This document shows positions 32,013 to 41,289 of a stretch of DNA of 64,000 nt, in pieces. The notes beneath the pieces are model-generated. The model was given only the letters and a program-made list of their open reading frames with translations. It did no database searches and was not told the DNA's origin. Made by a program: the position numbers and the translations under genes. Source of the DNA: SZUA-22 sp963751695 (lineage in GTDB: Bacteria; Bacteroidota; Ignavibacteria; Ignavibacteriales; Melioribacteraceae); the NCBI GenBank assembly GCA_963751695.1, contig CAVVVP010000005.1, forward strand, positions 310,001-374,000, in the 5' to 3' direction. Numbering within the stretch: position 1 is the stretch's first letter; every line of letters begins with the position of its first letter.

Positions 32013-34634
32013 ATGAGCATGGCCGAAACCCCTTTAATGACGCAATATTACAAGATCAAAGAGGAAAATCCCGATACAATTTTACTTTTTCGAGTTGGTG
32101 ATTTCTTTGAAACTTTTGCTGATGATGCAAAAACTACATCGAAAGCATTGGGGATCACTTTGACAAAAAGGGCTAATGGCAAAGCAAGCAGTGTTCCTCT
32201 TGCTGGTTTCCCACATCATGCTATTGATACATACCTTCCAAAACTTGTTAGAGCTGGATTTAGAGTTGCTGTTTGCGAGCAAGTGGAAAATCCTAAATTT
32301 GCGAAAGGGATTGTTAAGAGAGAAGTTGTGGAGATTATAACTCCAGGAGTATCATTCTCTGATAAACTTCTTGATCATAAGAATAATAACTATCTTACAG
32401 CAGTTTTTTTGAGCGAAGAAAACGTAGGCATTTCATTCTGTGATATTTCAACAGGTGAATTCTATACTTATGAGGTTCACTCAAAAAATCTTAAAGAGCA
32501 ATTGCACCATATATCTCCTTCCGAAGTATTGCTATCTAAAAATCAGAAAGCTCTGCTAGAACCGATAATTGAAAGATTGAATCTTAATATACGAATTACT
32601 AAAACAGATGATTGGATATTCGACCAAGATTTTGCCAGTGATTTGATACTAGATCATTTCAATACTAAAACTTTAAAAGGTTTTGGGATTAGCAACCTAA
32701 GTTCTGGGATTGTAGCAGCCGGAGTTATCCTAAATTATTTAAAGGAGACTCAAAAGGGAAAACTTGATCACATAAATAAGATAATGCTTTACAATCCATC
32801 AGATTATATGATGCTCGATTCTGAAACAAAGCGAAATCTTGAGATCGCCCGTACAATGCAGGAGGGCAAACTTGAGGGATCACTTATTTCGATTCTGGAT
32901 AATACTGAAACAGCTATGGGCGGACGTTTACTAAAAAAATGGATTAATGCTCCATTAAGAAAACTTGATCCAATTTTGAAACGTCAAGAAGCTGTTAAAG
33001 ATTTATTTCACAACTATACTTTAAGGAAAAATCTAAAAAATGAATTAAAAGAAATTGGTGATTTAGAGCGATTGATATCTAAAGTTTGCACTGGTCGTGC
33101 AAATCCTAGAGAAATGATCAATATCAAAACATCACTAAAAAAAATTCCTCTTATCAAACAATTGCTAGATCAAAGTGAGTCGAAGACAATTAAAGCAATC
33201 AACGAGAAATTGAATGAGTTAAAAAATATAGTTGAGAAACTAGAACTTGCAATTGATGACAATCCACCTTTAAGTATAATGGATGGTGGAATAATAAGAG
33301 AGAGCTTTAGTCCGGAACTTGATGAGTTGAGGGATATCTCAACAAACGCAAAAAGCTGGATCGCCAATATGCAGAGGAGTGAACGAGAAAGAGCGAATAT
33401 TTCATCTTTAAAAGTTAGCTACAACAAAGTATTTGGATATTATATAGAAATAAGCAACACTCATAAAGATAAGATCCCAGAAAATTATATCCGTAAACAA
33501 ACTTTGGTTAACAGCGAAAGATATATTACTCCCGAGCTTAAGGAATATGAGGATAAAATACTCAATGCGGAAGAACATATCAGTGATCTAGAATATACTC
33601 TTTTTAATGAGATAAGATTGATGGTAGCTGCTGAGACAGAATCTATTCAAGAAAATGCTCAATTGATTGGAATACTAGATTGTTACCTCTCACTCGCCGA
33701 AGTTGCTGAAACAAATAATTTTGTTCTTCCTCAAATTAATAATTCTGAGGTAATTGAAATAATCAAGGGTAGACATCCAGTTGTTGAAAAAATACTTCCA
33801 CATGGTGAAAAATTTACGCCAAATGATTGTTTTCTGTCAAATGATGACACTCAAATAATTATTTTAACCGGTCCCAATATGGCTGGAAAGTCAGTGTACC
33901 TTCGCCAAATAGGTCTGCAAGTTCTTTTAGCTCAATTAGGTTCGTTTATTCCGGCAGAAAGTGCAAAAATTGGATTAGTAGATAAAATATACACTAGAGT
34001 TGGTGCGAGCGACAATATCAGTGCTGGTGAAAGCACTTTCCTTGTAGAGATGCAAGAATCAGCTAATATCTTGAACAACTCAACGAGTAAAAGCCTTGTA
34101 TTGTTTGATGAAATCGGAAGAGGTACTAGTACTTTTGATGGAATCTCAATAGCTTGGTCAATTACAGAATATATTCATGATAGCCCAAATGTGCGTCCAA
34201 AAACACTCTTTGCAACTCACTATCATGAACTTAATGAAATGGCTGAACTTTTCCCAAGAATTAAAAACTTCAAAGTAGACGTTAAAGAATATGGTGATAA
34301 AGTTATTTTTCTGCATAAAGTTGTTTCTGGAGGAGCTGACCACAGCTATGGTATCCAAGTCGGACAAATGGCCGGCCTCCCTTCGTTTGTTATCAATAGA
34401 GCAAAGGAAATTTTGAATAATCTTGAAGGTAAAGAATTAACACCTCATGATCTGAAAATGTCAAAACTTAGAAAAATAAAAAACGATGAAAAACAAATAA
34501 GCCTCTTTGAATTTAAAGATGACGAGATTAGACAAGAAATTTCCGATATTTCGATTGACGATTTAACTCCTATTGAAGCCCTAAACAAGCTAGATAAACT
34601 TAAGCAAAAAGTTAAAAAGGATAATTTAAAATGA
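32013..34634 (+). CDS. mutS: DNA mismatch repair protein MutS
   Basis: 873 residues from the ATG at 32013 (a TTG at 32010 and an ATG at 32019 are alternatives; no Shine-Dalgarno decides). Domain I carries the mismatch-reading G-D-F-F-E motif and A-G-F-P-H-H-A. Connector, lever and clamp regions follow. The ATPase has Walker A T-G-P-N-M-A-G-K-S, Walker B L-V-L-F-D-E-I-G-R-G-T-S and the signature F-A-T-H-Y-H-E-L. The protein recognises mispairs and recruits MutL. It is the normal length for MutS1. It overlaps the DUF1684 gene by 4 bases and is probably the first gene of a plus-strand operon with aroF and tyrA. Confidence 0.98.
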   Translation: MSMAETPLMTQYYKIKEENPDTILLFRVGDFFETFADDAKTTSKALGITLTKRANGKASSVPLAGFPHHAIDTYLPKLVRAGFRVAVCEQVENPKFAKGIVKREVVEIITPGVSFSDKLLDHKNNNYLTAVFLSEENVGISFCDISTGEFYTYEVHSKNLKEQLHHISPSEVLLSKNQKALLEPIIERLNLNIRITKTDDWIFDQDFASDLILDHFNTKTLKGFGISNLSSGIVAAGVILNYLKETQKGKLDHINKIMLYNPSDYMMLDSETKRNLEIARTMQEGKLEGSLISILDNTETAMGGRLLKKWINAPLRKLDPILKRQEAVKDLFHNYTLRKNLKNELKEIGDLERLISKVCTGRANPREMINIKTSLKKIPLIKQLLDQSESKTIKAINEKLNELKNIVEKLELAIDDNPPLSIMDGGIIRESFSPELDELRDISTNAKSWIANMQRSERERANISSLKVSYNKVFGYYIEISNTHKDKIPENYIRKQTLVNSERYITPELKEYEDKILNAEEHISDLEYTLFNEIRLMVAAETESIQENAQLIGILDCYLSLAEVAETNNFVLPQINNSEVIEIIKGRHPVVEKILPHGEKFTPNDCFLSNDDTQIIILTGPNMAGKSVYLRQIGLQVLLAQLGSFIPAESAKIGLVDKIYTRVGASDNISAGESTFLVEMQESANILNNSTSKSLVLFDEIGRGTSTFDGISIAWSITEYIHDSPNVRPKTLFATHYHELNEMAELFPRIKNFKVDVKEYGDKVIFLHKVVSGGADHSYGIQVGQMAGLPSFVINRAKEILNNLEGKELTPHDLKMSKLRKIKNDEKQISLFEFKDDEIRQEISDISIDDLTPIEALNKLDKLKQKVKKDNLK

Positions 34635-35260
34635 GTAAAATAAGCACTCTCTTTCTTCTCTATACACTTTTGGGAGGTATCATTATTTTAAGTTCCTGTG
34701 CTAGGAATTATTCTGCTGAAGAATTGGTTTATATAAAAGATATTCAATCCAATCGAGCTCGAAAAGATTCCATAATGCAGTATAGCCCTAATTCTCCATT
34801 TAACTTTAAAGGTAAAGTTGAATTTCATCCCCTAAAATATTTTGATGTTGATCCAGACTTCGTTTTAACAAGTAAAATAACGGAGTATAATCAAAAAGAT
34901 ACGGTAACTGTATTTGGGACAAAAGGCGAAGAAAGAAAATCTGTTCGATACGGTTTTCTAAGTTTAGATTACAACGGTGAAAAATTTGAGTTAAATATTT
35001 ATGAGAGTATTTATCAAGATTCACTTGAGTATTATAGCATATGGTTTACTGATGGAACAACTAATAATGAATCATATGGAGTTGGTAGGTATATAAATTT
35101 TGATCTGAATTTAGATCCCGATCATATTTACAGCATTGATTTTAATACTGCGTATAATCCTTATTGTGCATATAGTTCAGATTATTCATGCGCCATTCCA
35201 ACTAAGGAGGATCATATTGAGGTAGCAATTTATGCTGGTGAGAAAAAATTTCATGACTAA
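34631..35260 (+). CDS. DUF1684 lipoprotein
   Basis: 209 residues. Signal peptide with lipobox L-S-S-Cys near residue 23. The rest matches DUF1684: an N-terminal helix with R-K-D-S-I-M, then F-K-G-K-V-E-F-H-P-L-K-Y-F-D-V-D-P, a central beta region and the characteristic N-P-Y-C-A-Y followed by Y-S-C-A-I-P-T-K-E-D. Here the two Cys and the preceding N-T-A-Y are well conserved. The biochemical role of the family is unknown. Its ATG overlaps the mutS stop (ATGA), and AAAAGG lies upstream within mutS, so translation is coupled. aroF follows 18 bases later. Confidence 0.85.
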   Translation: MSKISTLFLLYTLLGGIIILSSCARNYSAEELVYIKDIQSNRARKDSIMQYSPNSPFNFKGKVEFHPLKYFDVDPDFVLTSKITEYNQKDTVTVFGTKGEERKSVRYGFLSLDYNGEKFELNIYESIYQDSLEYYSIWFTDGTTNNESYGVGRYINFDLNLDPDHIYSIDFNTAYNPYCAYSSDYSCAIPTKEDHIEVAIYAGEKKFHD

Positions 35261-35278
35261 AAGATAAAGGAATAATAA

Positions 35279-36292
35279 GTGGTAGTAATTTTAAAGAATA
35301 ATGCGACAGAAGAAGAGATAAGAGATGTTAAACAGCACCTTGAAGACTATGGATTTCAGATTCATGAATCAAAAGGTGTTCAAAAAACAATTCTAGGTGC
35401 CATCGGTGTAAAACCAGGTTTTGATATAAGGAAGATAAAAATTCTTGATGGTGTTTCTGAAGTTTATAGAGTCACAGCACCTTATAAACTTGCAAGCCGT
35501 AGTTTTAAAGAAGAAAATACTAAAATAAAAATCAAAGATGTTGAGATCGGCGGTGACGAGATAATTCTGATGGCTGGCCCTTGCTCAATTGAAAGCGAAG
35601 ATCAGATTTTTAGATTGGCAAAAGTGGTAGCGGAATCAGGTTCAAAGGTACTGAGGGGTGGGGCATTTAAACCAAGAACATCTCCATATTCATTTCAAGG
35701 AATGGGAGAAGAAGGATTAAGATTAATGCGACATGCTGCCGATCAATATGGCCTATTGATGATCACGGAAGTTATGCAAATTGATCAAATTGAACTAATA
35801 GAGAAATACACTGACATTTTTCAGCTAGGCGCCAGAAATATGCAGAACTTCTCCTTATTGAAAGAACTTGGTAAAACAAACAAATCTGTTATGATCAAGC
35901 GAGGTTTGGCTGCAAAAATTGAGGATTGGTTAATGGCCGCGGAGTACATTCTTGCAAGTGGTAATTCAAATGTCATGCTATGTGAAAGAGGGATTAGAAC
36001 TTTTGAGACGATGACCAGAAATACTTTTGATCTCTCTGCAATTCCAGTCGTTCATAAATTAAGCCATCTTCCTGTTGTTGCAGATCCATCACATGCCGTT
36101 GGGTATCGCGACCAAGTTCCACCAATGGCAAGAGCAGCAATTGCTGCGGGTGCAGACGCATTAATGATTGAGATCCATGATAAACCTGAGGAAGCTTTTT
36201 CAGATGGACCTCAAGCTCTTTTACCTAAGGACTATCTAAATTTGGTGCAGGAGCTTCAAGCAATTGCAAAAGCCATCAATAGATCAATTTAG
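35279..36292 (+). CDS. aroF: 3-deoxy-7-phosphoheptulonate synthase (type I beta, with regulatory ferredoxin-like domain)
   Basis: 337 residues, starting at GTG 35279 with AAAGG 8 bases upstream. Residues 1-70 form the ferredoxin-like domain seen in Thermotoga DAHP synthase, which mediates feedback inhibition by aromatic amino acids. The barrel carries M-A-G-P-C-S-I-E-S, R-G-G-A-F-K-P-R-T-S-P-Y-S-F-Q-G, L-G-A-R-N-M-Q-N-F, L-C-E-R-G-I-R-T-F and A-D-P-S-H-A-V-G, including the metal-binding Cys and His. It condenses phosphoenolpyruvate with erythrose-4-phosphate, the first shikimate step. tyrA follows after 9 bases, so both ends of tyrosine synthesis are co-expressed. Confidence 0.96.
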   Translation: MVVILKNNATEEEIRDVKQHLEDYGFQIHESKGVQKTILGAIGVKPGFDIRKIKILDGVSEVYRVTAPYKLASRSFKEENTKIKIKDVEIGGDEIILMAGPCSIESEDQIFRLAKVVAESGSKVLRGGAFKPRTSPYSFQGMGEEGLRLMRHAADQYGLLMITEVMQIDQIELIEKYTDIFQLGARNMQNFSLLKELGKTNKSVMIKRGLAAKIEDWLMAAEYILASGNSNVMLCERGIRTFETMTRNTFDLSAIPVVHKLSHLPVVADPSHAVGYRDQVPPMARAAIAAGADALMIEIHDKPEEAFSDGPQALLPKDYLNLVQELQAIAKAINRSI

Positions 36293-36301
36293 AGTTTTAT
36301 T

Positions 36302-37384
36302 TTGAAGATCAAGAATATATCAATAATTGGATTAGGATTGATTGGCGGATCGATAGCCAAGGCACTGAAAAATTCGAAGCAGAAATATTATATTTCTGCT
36401 TTTGATATATCTGATTCAGTCCAAAATGCTTTAAGTGAAAAGATGATCGATGAAGTTCTCATTTCTATCGATGATGCGCTTAATTCAGATCTGATTATTA
36501 TTTCACTTCCGGTACGGGATTCGATAACGGTTTTTGAAAAACTAGCTCCTAGACTTAAAGAAAATACCATCTTGACCGATGTCTGTAGTGTTAAGAATGT
36601 TTTCAAGGAAAAGTGGGAAAATATTGAGAGCAAAGGTCACTACATAGGCGGCCACCCAATGACCGGGAAAGAGCATGGTGGATACGCAAACTCAGATTCT
36701 CTTTTATTCGAAAATGCTCTGTACATCTTTACTGAGATCATTGATGATAGAGAACTCAATTCAGAATTTCTCAGAGTCATTGAATCGCTAGGTCCCAATA
36801 TTCTTCACATTCCAGCAAAGCAGCATGATGTCATTGCGGCCAGCGTTAGTCATCTGCCACAATTGGTTTCAGTTGCTTTAGTTAATGCCGCTTCACTAAA
36901 AACAGATGATTATAATTTCCTTGATCTCGCTGCTGGCGGTTTCAGAGATATGACCAGAATTGCATCTAGTGATTTCAATATTTGGGAATCTATTATTTCA
37001 ACAAATAAGTATCAAATTTTAACAGCTATTGAGAAATTCTCATATGATCTTGGGGTATTGAAAAATTGGATAGCAAATGATGAATATGATAAGATAAGTG
37101 AATATTTTGAATCTGCTAGAGAAAACCGTGATGAAATCCCAAAGAACACAAAAGGATTCCTCTCCCCGCTCTATGATCTATTTATTTTTATAAGTGATGA
37201 ACCCGGGGCAATCAGTAAAATTTCAACTGCTCTCTACGAAGAAAAAATCAACATTAAAGATATTGAGTTACTTAAGATTAGGGAGGGATCTGGTGGTACT
37301 TTCAGAGTATCATTCGAAAGTCAAAGTGATCTGAGGGCAGCATCAGAAATTCTTAACTTAAAAGGTTTTTCAACTCAGCACTAA
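36302..37384 (+). CDS. tyrA: Prephenate dehydrogenase with C-terminal ACT domain
   Basis: 360 residues, starting at TTG 36302; there is no strong ribosome site, so coupling to aroF is likely. The N-terminal Rossmann motif I-I-G-L-G-L-I-G-G-S-I-A-K-A-L binds NAD(P). G-G-H-P-M-T-G-K-E-H-G-G is the substrate loop, and H-I-P-A-K-Q-H-D includes the catalytic His, followed by S-H-L-P-Q-L. Residues about 285-360 are an ACT domain (F-I-F-I-S-D-E-P-G-A-I-S-K-I), the likely tyrosine-feedback module. It oxidatively decarboxylates prephenate to 4-hydroxyphenylpyruvate. Its TAA overlaps the stop of the convergent lipoprotein gene. Confidence 0.95.
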   Translation: MKIKNISIIGLGLIGGSIAKALKNSKQKYYISAFDISDSVQNALSEKMIDEVLISIDDALNSDLIIISLPVRDSITVFEKLAPRLKENTILTDVCSVKNVFKEKWENIESKGHYIGGHPMTGKEHGGYANSDSLLFENALYIFTEIIDDRELNSEFLRVIESLGPNILHIPAKQHDVIAASVSHLPQLVSVALVNAASLKTDDYNFLDLAAGGFRDMTRIASSDFNIWESIISTNKYQILTAIEKFSYDLGVLKNWIANDEYDKISEYFESARENRDEIPKNTKGFLSPLYDLFIFISDEPGAISKISTALYEEKINIKDIELLKIREGSGGTFRVSFESQSDLRAASEILNLKGFSTQH

Positions 37385-38448
37385 TTTGATGGTTGTTCAA
37401 ATTGCTGCTTAACTTGTTCTTCATCTATCATTCTTTCTCTTAATAACTTGACGTAATCCAAGGCATCTTCATTATCATATTTAACATATGAATCTTCAGC
37501 CCAACTAATTGCAGAATCGAGATCACCAAGAACCTCAAGGGCGACAGCAATATTTAGAGTTAAATAGCCGGCATCTTCAGACGGAGCATTTGGAATAGCA
37601 CTTTCCCAAACATCGATTGCCTCTTCCCATTTTCCTACTTCTGCATATCTGCTGCCGATTTCTATTTCGGGAGTATCATCAGACTCTCCTTCAAAACTTC
37701 TAGTGATTTTGATGGGCATTGGCGATATTTTATAAGCGTAATTTCGACCTATCCTGCTGCTTAGATAGGCAGTTGCTTCTTGCTTTTCAATTAGGTGATT
37801 TAGAGCATCTCGAATTGATTTTCCAGTTGCATCCCACGATTTGTTTCTTCTGATAATTTGTTGGTCAACAACTATCTCTTTTTCTGGATTATATAGACGA
37901 AGACCTATAGTAATATTTGCAACACCTTCAGCATAATATTCATTTACCTCAACTTCCCTTTCTTTTCCATCGATCTTTCGTTTCTTTTTAACTTTTCGCA
38001 CTCCATCAGTTATAATGAAATCTGTATCAAAGATTTCGACAGCTAGTAATGCTTCTGACTCATATTTTTCACAGAACGCTCCCACAACTTTCCAAGATAA
38101 GGGATTTGGAAAAACAGAAGTTTGGCTATTCCCTTTTAGTCTTTCGGATGCGACCTTAATATTGAATCTATTAGAATATCTCATCTGATCTTTAAATCCA
38201 TTAATTAGTTCTTGAGTACCGAGGTTATCTTCATCAAGCATTTCACCGGTTAAGATACCTTCGATAATCGATTCGGCATCGCTAGCAAATTCTGTGCGAT
38301 CAAGCACAATAATTGATTGAATATAGGTTGGAAATGTAATTTCTGCTGGTCTCATCGTGTCAATTGTAACTTTTTTCGTACTCGAACAAGCAGAAAAAAG
38401 TACAAATATGACTGAAATTAGAACAAATTCTTTAGATAAATTCTTCAT
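37381..38448 (-). CDS. DUF6340-like lipoprotein with TPR-type C-terminus
   Basis: 355 residues with lipobox F-S-A-Cys near residue 21. The N-terminal part (S-I-I-V-L-D-R-T-E-F, then a long beta-rich region with L-L-A-V-E-I-F-D-T-D) resembles the DUF6340 family of Bacteroidota lipoproteins. Residues about 262-340 form TPR-like hairpins (R-Y-A-E-V-G-K-W-E-E-A-I-D-V-W-E; N-I-A-V-A-L-E-V-L-G-D-L-D-S-A-I-S-W-A). Function unknown; an envelope assembly or scaffolding role would fit. It is a single gene, convergent with tyrA, and the two stop codons overlap (37381-37384). Confidence 0.75.
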   Translation of the reverse strand: MKNLSKEFVLISVIFVLFSACSSTKKVTIDTMRPAEITFPTYIQSIIVLDRTEFASDAESIIEGILTGEMLDEDNLGTQELINGFKDQMRYSNRFNIKVASERLKGNSQTSVFPNPLSWKVVGAFCEKYESEALLAVEIFDTDFIITDGVRKVKKKRKIDGKEREVEVNEYYAEGVANITIGLRLYNPEKEIVVDQQIIRRNKSWDATGKSIRDALNHLIEKQEATAYLSSRIGRNYAYKISPMPIKITRSFEGESDDTPEIEIGSRYAEVGKWEEAIDVWESAIPNAPSEDAGYLTLNIAVALEVLGDLDSAISWAEDSYVKYDNEDALDYVKLLRERMIDEEQVKQQFEQPSN

Positions 38449-38552
38449 AGAACTCTGATAAGCTCTTTTTTAATCAAATATTCAATATCTATGCCACTCA
38501 ATCTACTAAATCCACAGATTTTCAGAGATTTGAAACATAATCCCCATTTTCG

Positions 38553-39437
38553 TCAAGTTATTGCTGTTTCTGGAAATCGAAAAGGATTTCTTCCAAACTC
38601 TATATTACCTAAAACATATAGTCCGGTATTCTCTTTTTCTATCGTCAAATTTCCAAAATTAAACTGATCTGGAGGGAAATAATACTTAATTGTTTTAGTT
38701 TCTCTTGACTTCCCAATTTTTGAGATTACCTTATCAATGTTAATTCTATCTTTACAAATTATATCGTATATATGAAGAGTTCCATTATCTTCCTTTTTAA
38801 TAACAATTGTATCAAATTCTTTCAGATAATGGAGGTCATTTCTAAAAGTATTCAAAATGTGCCACCAAGTAACAGCAGTGTATTGAGTTGCACCAAATTC
38901 TTTGGTTACAAGAATCCTTTTATTAATTAATTTTCTTATCAACTTTAGATCTGAAGAATTATTTAATTTCAATCTTCTAGCCACATTTTTTCGGTTAACA
39001 TCATGAAGATGAGATGTAAATTGATATTCTTCAATACTTTTGAACCCAAACTTGGGATAGTAATCTAAAACACTTTCATTTGCGTAGAGAAAAAAGAAAT
39101 CGACCTTATTTAAATATTTTGCAAGAACGATTTTCATTAATTTTCTAGATAGTCCTTGATTTCGATATTCTGGAATTGTCCCTACTGCTCCTATCTGAAT
39201 TGCTTTTTTCTTCTGTCCATGAACTAATACATCCATCATTGTAACGCAAACATTGGATATAATTTCATCATTTTTTGTTATTGAATACGGGATATATTTT
39301 TTTGTCCAAAATCCTTTTTCAAACCATTCCTTGAAACTAATTCCTGGGAATACGATCGAAATAAACTTGTAAAACTCATTGCGATTAGAATGATTATTCT
39401 GATACCCTGAGATGATTTTGTATTTAAGGTCAACCAT
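38553..39437 (-). CDS. GNAT-family acetyltransferase (Eis-like N-terminal domain)
   Basis: 294 residues, cytoplasmic. The acetyl-CoA-binding motif A is clear in residues about 95-125: I-Q-I-G-A-V-G-T-I-P-E-Y-R-N-Q-G-L-S-R-K-L-M, followed by motif B-like L-Y-A-N-E-S-V-L-D-Y-Y-P-K-F-G-F. The C-terminal about 140 residues form a second domain that could be a GNAT or SCP-like half, as in Eis-type enzymes. The acyl acceptor is unknown. It is the last of a run of minus-strand genes, 83 bases after the UroD-like gene, so co-transcription is possible but not certain. Confidence 0.85.
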   Translation of the reverse strand: MVDLKYKIISGYQNNHSNRNEFYKFISIVFPGISFKEWFEKGFWTKKYIPYSITKNDEIISNVCVTMMDVLVHGQKKKAIQIGAVGTIPEYRNQGLSRKLMKIVLAKYLNKVDFFFLYANESVLDYYPKFGFKSIEEYQFTSHLHDVNRKNVARRLKLNNSSDLKLIRKLINKRILVTKEFGATQYTAVTWWHILNTFRNDLHYLKEFDTIVIKKEDNGTLHIYDIICKDRINIDKVISKIGKSRETKTIKYYFPPDQFNFGNLTIEKENTGLYVLGNIEFGRNPFRFPETAIT

Positions 39438-39520
39438 ACTTTTATTTAATTTTATAAATTCAATGTATCAAGTATATCTCATCTTAAGTCTTCAATATTT
39501 CGATCAACCATCTGTTCTTC

Positions 39521-40549
39521 TCACCTTGTCATTTCATAAAAAGCTAAAATATTCTCTGGAGGGATATCTGGTTGAAATAAATGTGATGGTGAACAGATAT
39601 ACCCTCCCTCTTTTCCAAAAGTATCCAAATAGTACTTGATTTCTTTTTTAACATCTTCGGGAATCCCTTGTGAAAGAAGTTTCTGTACATCAATTCCCCC
39701 ATGAAAACAGAGTTGGTCACCAAAATTATCTTTTAAATTTCGAGGCGACATCTCCGGAGCGACTGGTTGGATTGGATCTAAAATATCAATTCCAATTTCA
39801 ATAAGTCTCTCGATAAATGGAAGAACCATCCCACATGAATGATACATTACAAAAGCACCTAGGTCATGTATAGCATTCACTATTTCAATTAAATAAGGAG
39901 CAATAAACTCGTCAAATAGTTCAAGAGATATTAACGGTGCATGCTGTGTTCCAAGGTCACTGATCACTAAAAATATATCTATACGACCACTACTTGCTTT
40001 ATAGGCATTTTTATAATCTTCGATGTAAAAATCAGTAAATTTTCTTCCTAGAAAATGAACCCACTCTGGATTTATATATAAATCCATCAATGCATTCTCC
40101 ATTCCACGTAACAAACAAGGACGCTGCCAGATATCAGCAAAACCATACATTATTGCATAATTTTCATATTTATCACACTGTTGGCCTATCTGTGCATAGC
40201 TAAAATCATTATTTTTAGGCCAATCAAAATCTTTTAATTCCTTATTATTTTTTACTTCTGAAAGTGCTCCTGGAATATCTTCTCTTGTTGGACCCCACTT
40301 AGAATTCTTATAAATATAACGTTCGCCCCAGAAATTCTGATAAAATTTACCTAGTTTTTTTTCTTTTGGTTCATGTGCTTCTATATGACGAATATCTACT
40401 TTAAATTTATCAAGAATTGAATCTAGATCTGCGATATCTAGAAATGAGTTAAGACGTTCAAGGGCTGGTTTCTCAATCCAGAAGTCAAATGGTACTCTAT
40501 CTACTTCTTCATGATTAATTGATTTAATTACTCGCTCTTTGGAGGTCAT
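39521..40549 (-). CDS. UroD-like corrinoid methyltransferase family protein
   Basis: 342 residues of the uroporphyrinogen decarboxylase superfamily. It begins T-S-K-E-R-V-I-K-S-I-N-H-E-E-V-D-R-V-P, typical of the MtaA/CmuA-type methyltransferase branch rather than true HemE. H-S-C-G-M-V-L-P-F and L-C-F-H-G-G-I-D supply the Cys/His zinc ligands of that branch. Members move methyl groups between corrinoid proteins and thiols, or have unassigned roles in catabolic clusters. No corrinoid protein is encoded nearby. The gene follows the small lipoprotein after a single base and is part of the cluster from 44034. Confidence 0.82.
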   Translation of the reverse strand: MTSKERVIKSINHEEVDRVPFDFWIEKPALERLNSFLDIADLDSILDKFKVDIRHIEAHEPKEKKLGKFYQNFWGERYIYKNSKWGPTREDIPGALSEVKNNKELKDFDWPKNNDFSYAQIGQQCDKYENYAIMYGFADIWQRPCLLRGMENALMDLYINPEWVHFLGRKFTDFYIEDYKNAYKASSGRIDIFLVISDLGTQHAPLISLELFDEFIAPYLIEIVNAIHDLGAFVMYHSCGMVLPFIERLIEIGIDILDPIQPVAPEMSPRNLKDNFGDQLCFHGGIDVQKLLSQGIPEDVKKEIKYYLDTFGKEGGYICSPSHLFQPDIPPENILAFYEMTR

Positions 40550-40550
40550 A

Positions 40551-40898
40551 TTATAATTTTGAAATTGAAATTATTTTGATTCCTTTATTCTTGGTTGGAA
40601 GCATTCCGCAAAAATATTCAATATCTCTATTGAGATATTCAAAAGTTATTATTACAGTTGTCGGTGGGTGGACCTTATACTCGTCCGAAATGAAATCCTC
40701 ATTTTCGGGTTTGTATACATTACCGTTAATTTCAACAGTGAACCAACACCCATCAACGGCATGATCACCTCCCCAAAAAAGTATAGCTTCTTCGGATACA
40801 ACTTTATCCTCATCATGTTCTTTACAACTTTGAAAAAATATTAGAGATTCAAACAATAGAATTATTACCAGAGTATTGGTAATTCTGCTTGTTCTCAT
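40551..40898 (-). CDS. Small lipoprotein of unknown function
   Basis: 115 residues. Signal peptide ending F-F-Q-S-Cys (near residue 25), a lipobox. The mature part is acidic and beta-rich (I-L-F-W-G-G-D-H-A-V-D-G-C-W-F-T-V-E-I-N-G-N-V-Y-K-P; T-T-V-I-I-T-F-E-Y). One Cys within D-G-C-W and another in Y-F-C-G could form a disulfide. I do not recognise a family. It overlaps nothing: a 59-base gap precedes it and 1 base separates it from the UroD-like gene, so it is presumably co-transcribed with that cluster. Confidence 0.7.
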   Translation of the reverse strand: MRTSRITNTLVIILLFESLIFFQSCKEHDEDKVVSEEAILFWGGDHAVDGCWFTVEINGNVYKPENEDFISDEYKVHPPTTVIITFEYLNRDIEYFCGMLPTKNKGIKIISISKL

Positions 40899-40957
40899 TT
40901 TAACACTCTCATTTATTAACCATAGTTTTACATTCTATATATTTAAACCATTTTAAA

Positions 40958-41272
40958 CTATTTCTGAAATTCTAAAAACTCAATAAGAGCTCCATCTTCC
41001 AAGATGAATGCTACTCTTACGTGTTTTGAAGGACTATTTGGTTCAATGACAACTACCTTTCCTTCGAGAGCAGTATTGAGATCTTCGACTTCAAAAGCAA
41101 CATGAGGAACTGTTTGGACTATCTCAGGAAGTGCACAGTCTTCATCATACCTCATCCATTGAACACCATAGGGATTGGACTCATGATCAGTGCAATGAAG
41201 TTTATACTTTCCTAAGTATGTCTCATTTGGTTTACTCTCTTTTGTTGGTATTCCAATATGATGATATTCCAA
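40958..41272 (-). CDS. VOC/glyoxalase-like protein
   Basis: 104 residues, short for the family. It begins with M-E-Y-H-H-I-G-I-P-T, the typical first metal-ligand strand of vicinal-oxygen-chelate proteins, and later has V-P-H-V-A-F-E-V-E-D-L and I-L-E-D-G-A-L-I-E-F-L-E-F. Substrate unknown. It starts at TTG 41272, with GGGAAG just upstream and no nearer ATG. It lies 17 bases after the TIM-barrel epimerase gene, which suggests that the two act on the same sugar or keto-acid. Confidence 0.75.
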   Translation of the reverse strand: MEYHHIGIPTKESKPNETYLGKYKLHCTDHESNPYGVQWMRYDEDCALPEIVQTVPHVAFEVEDLNTALEGKVVVIEPNSPSKHVRVAFILEDGALIEFLEFQK

Positions 41273-41289
41273 TTCTTCCCTTAAGCTAA

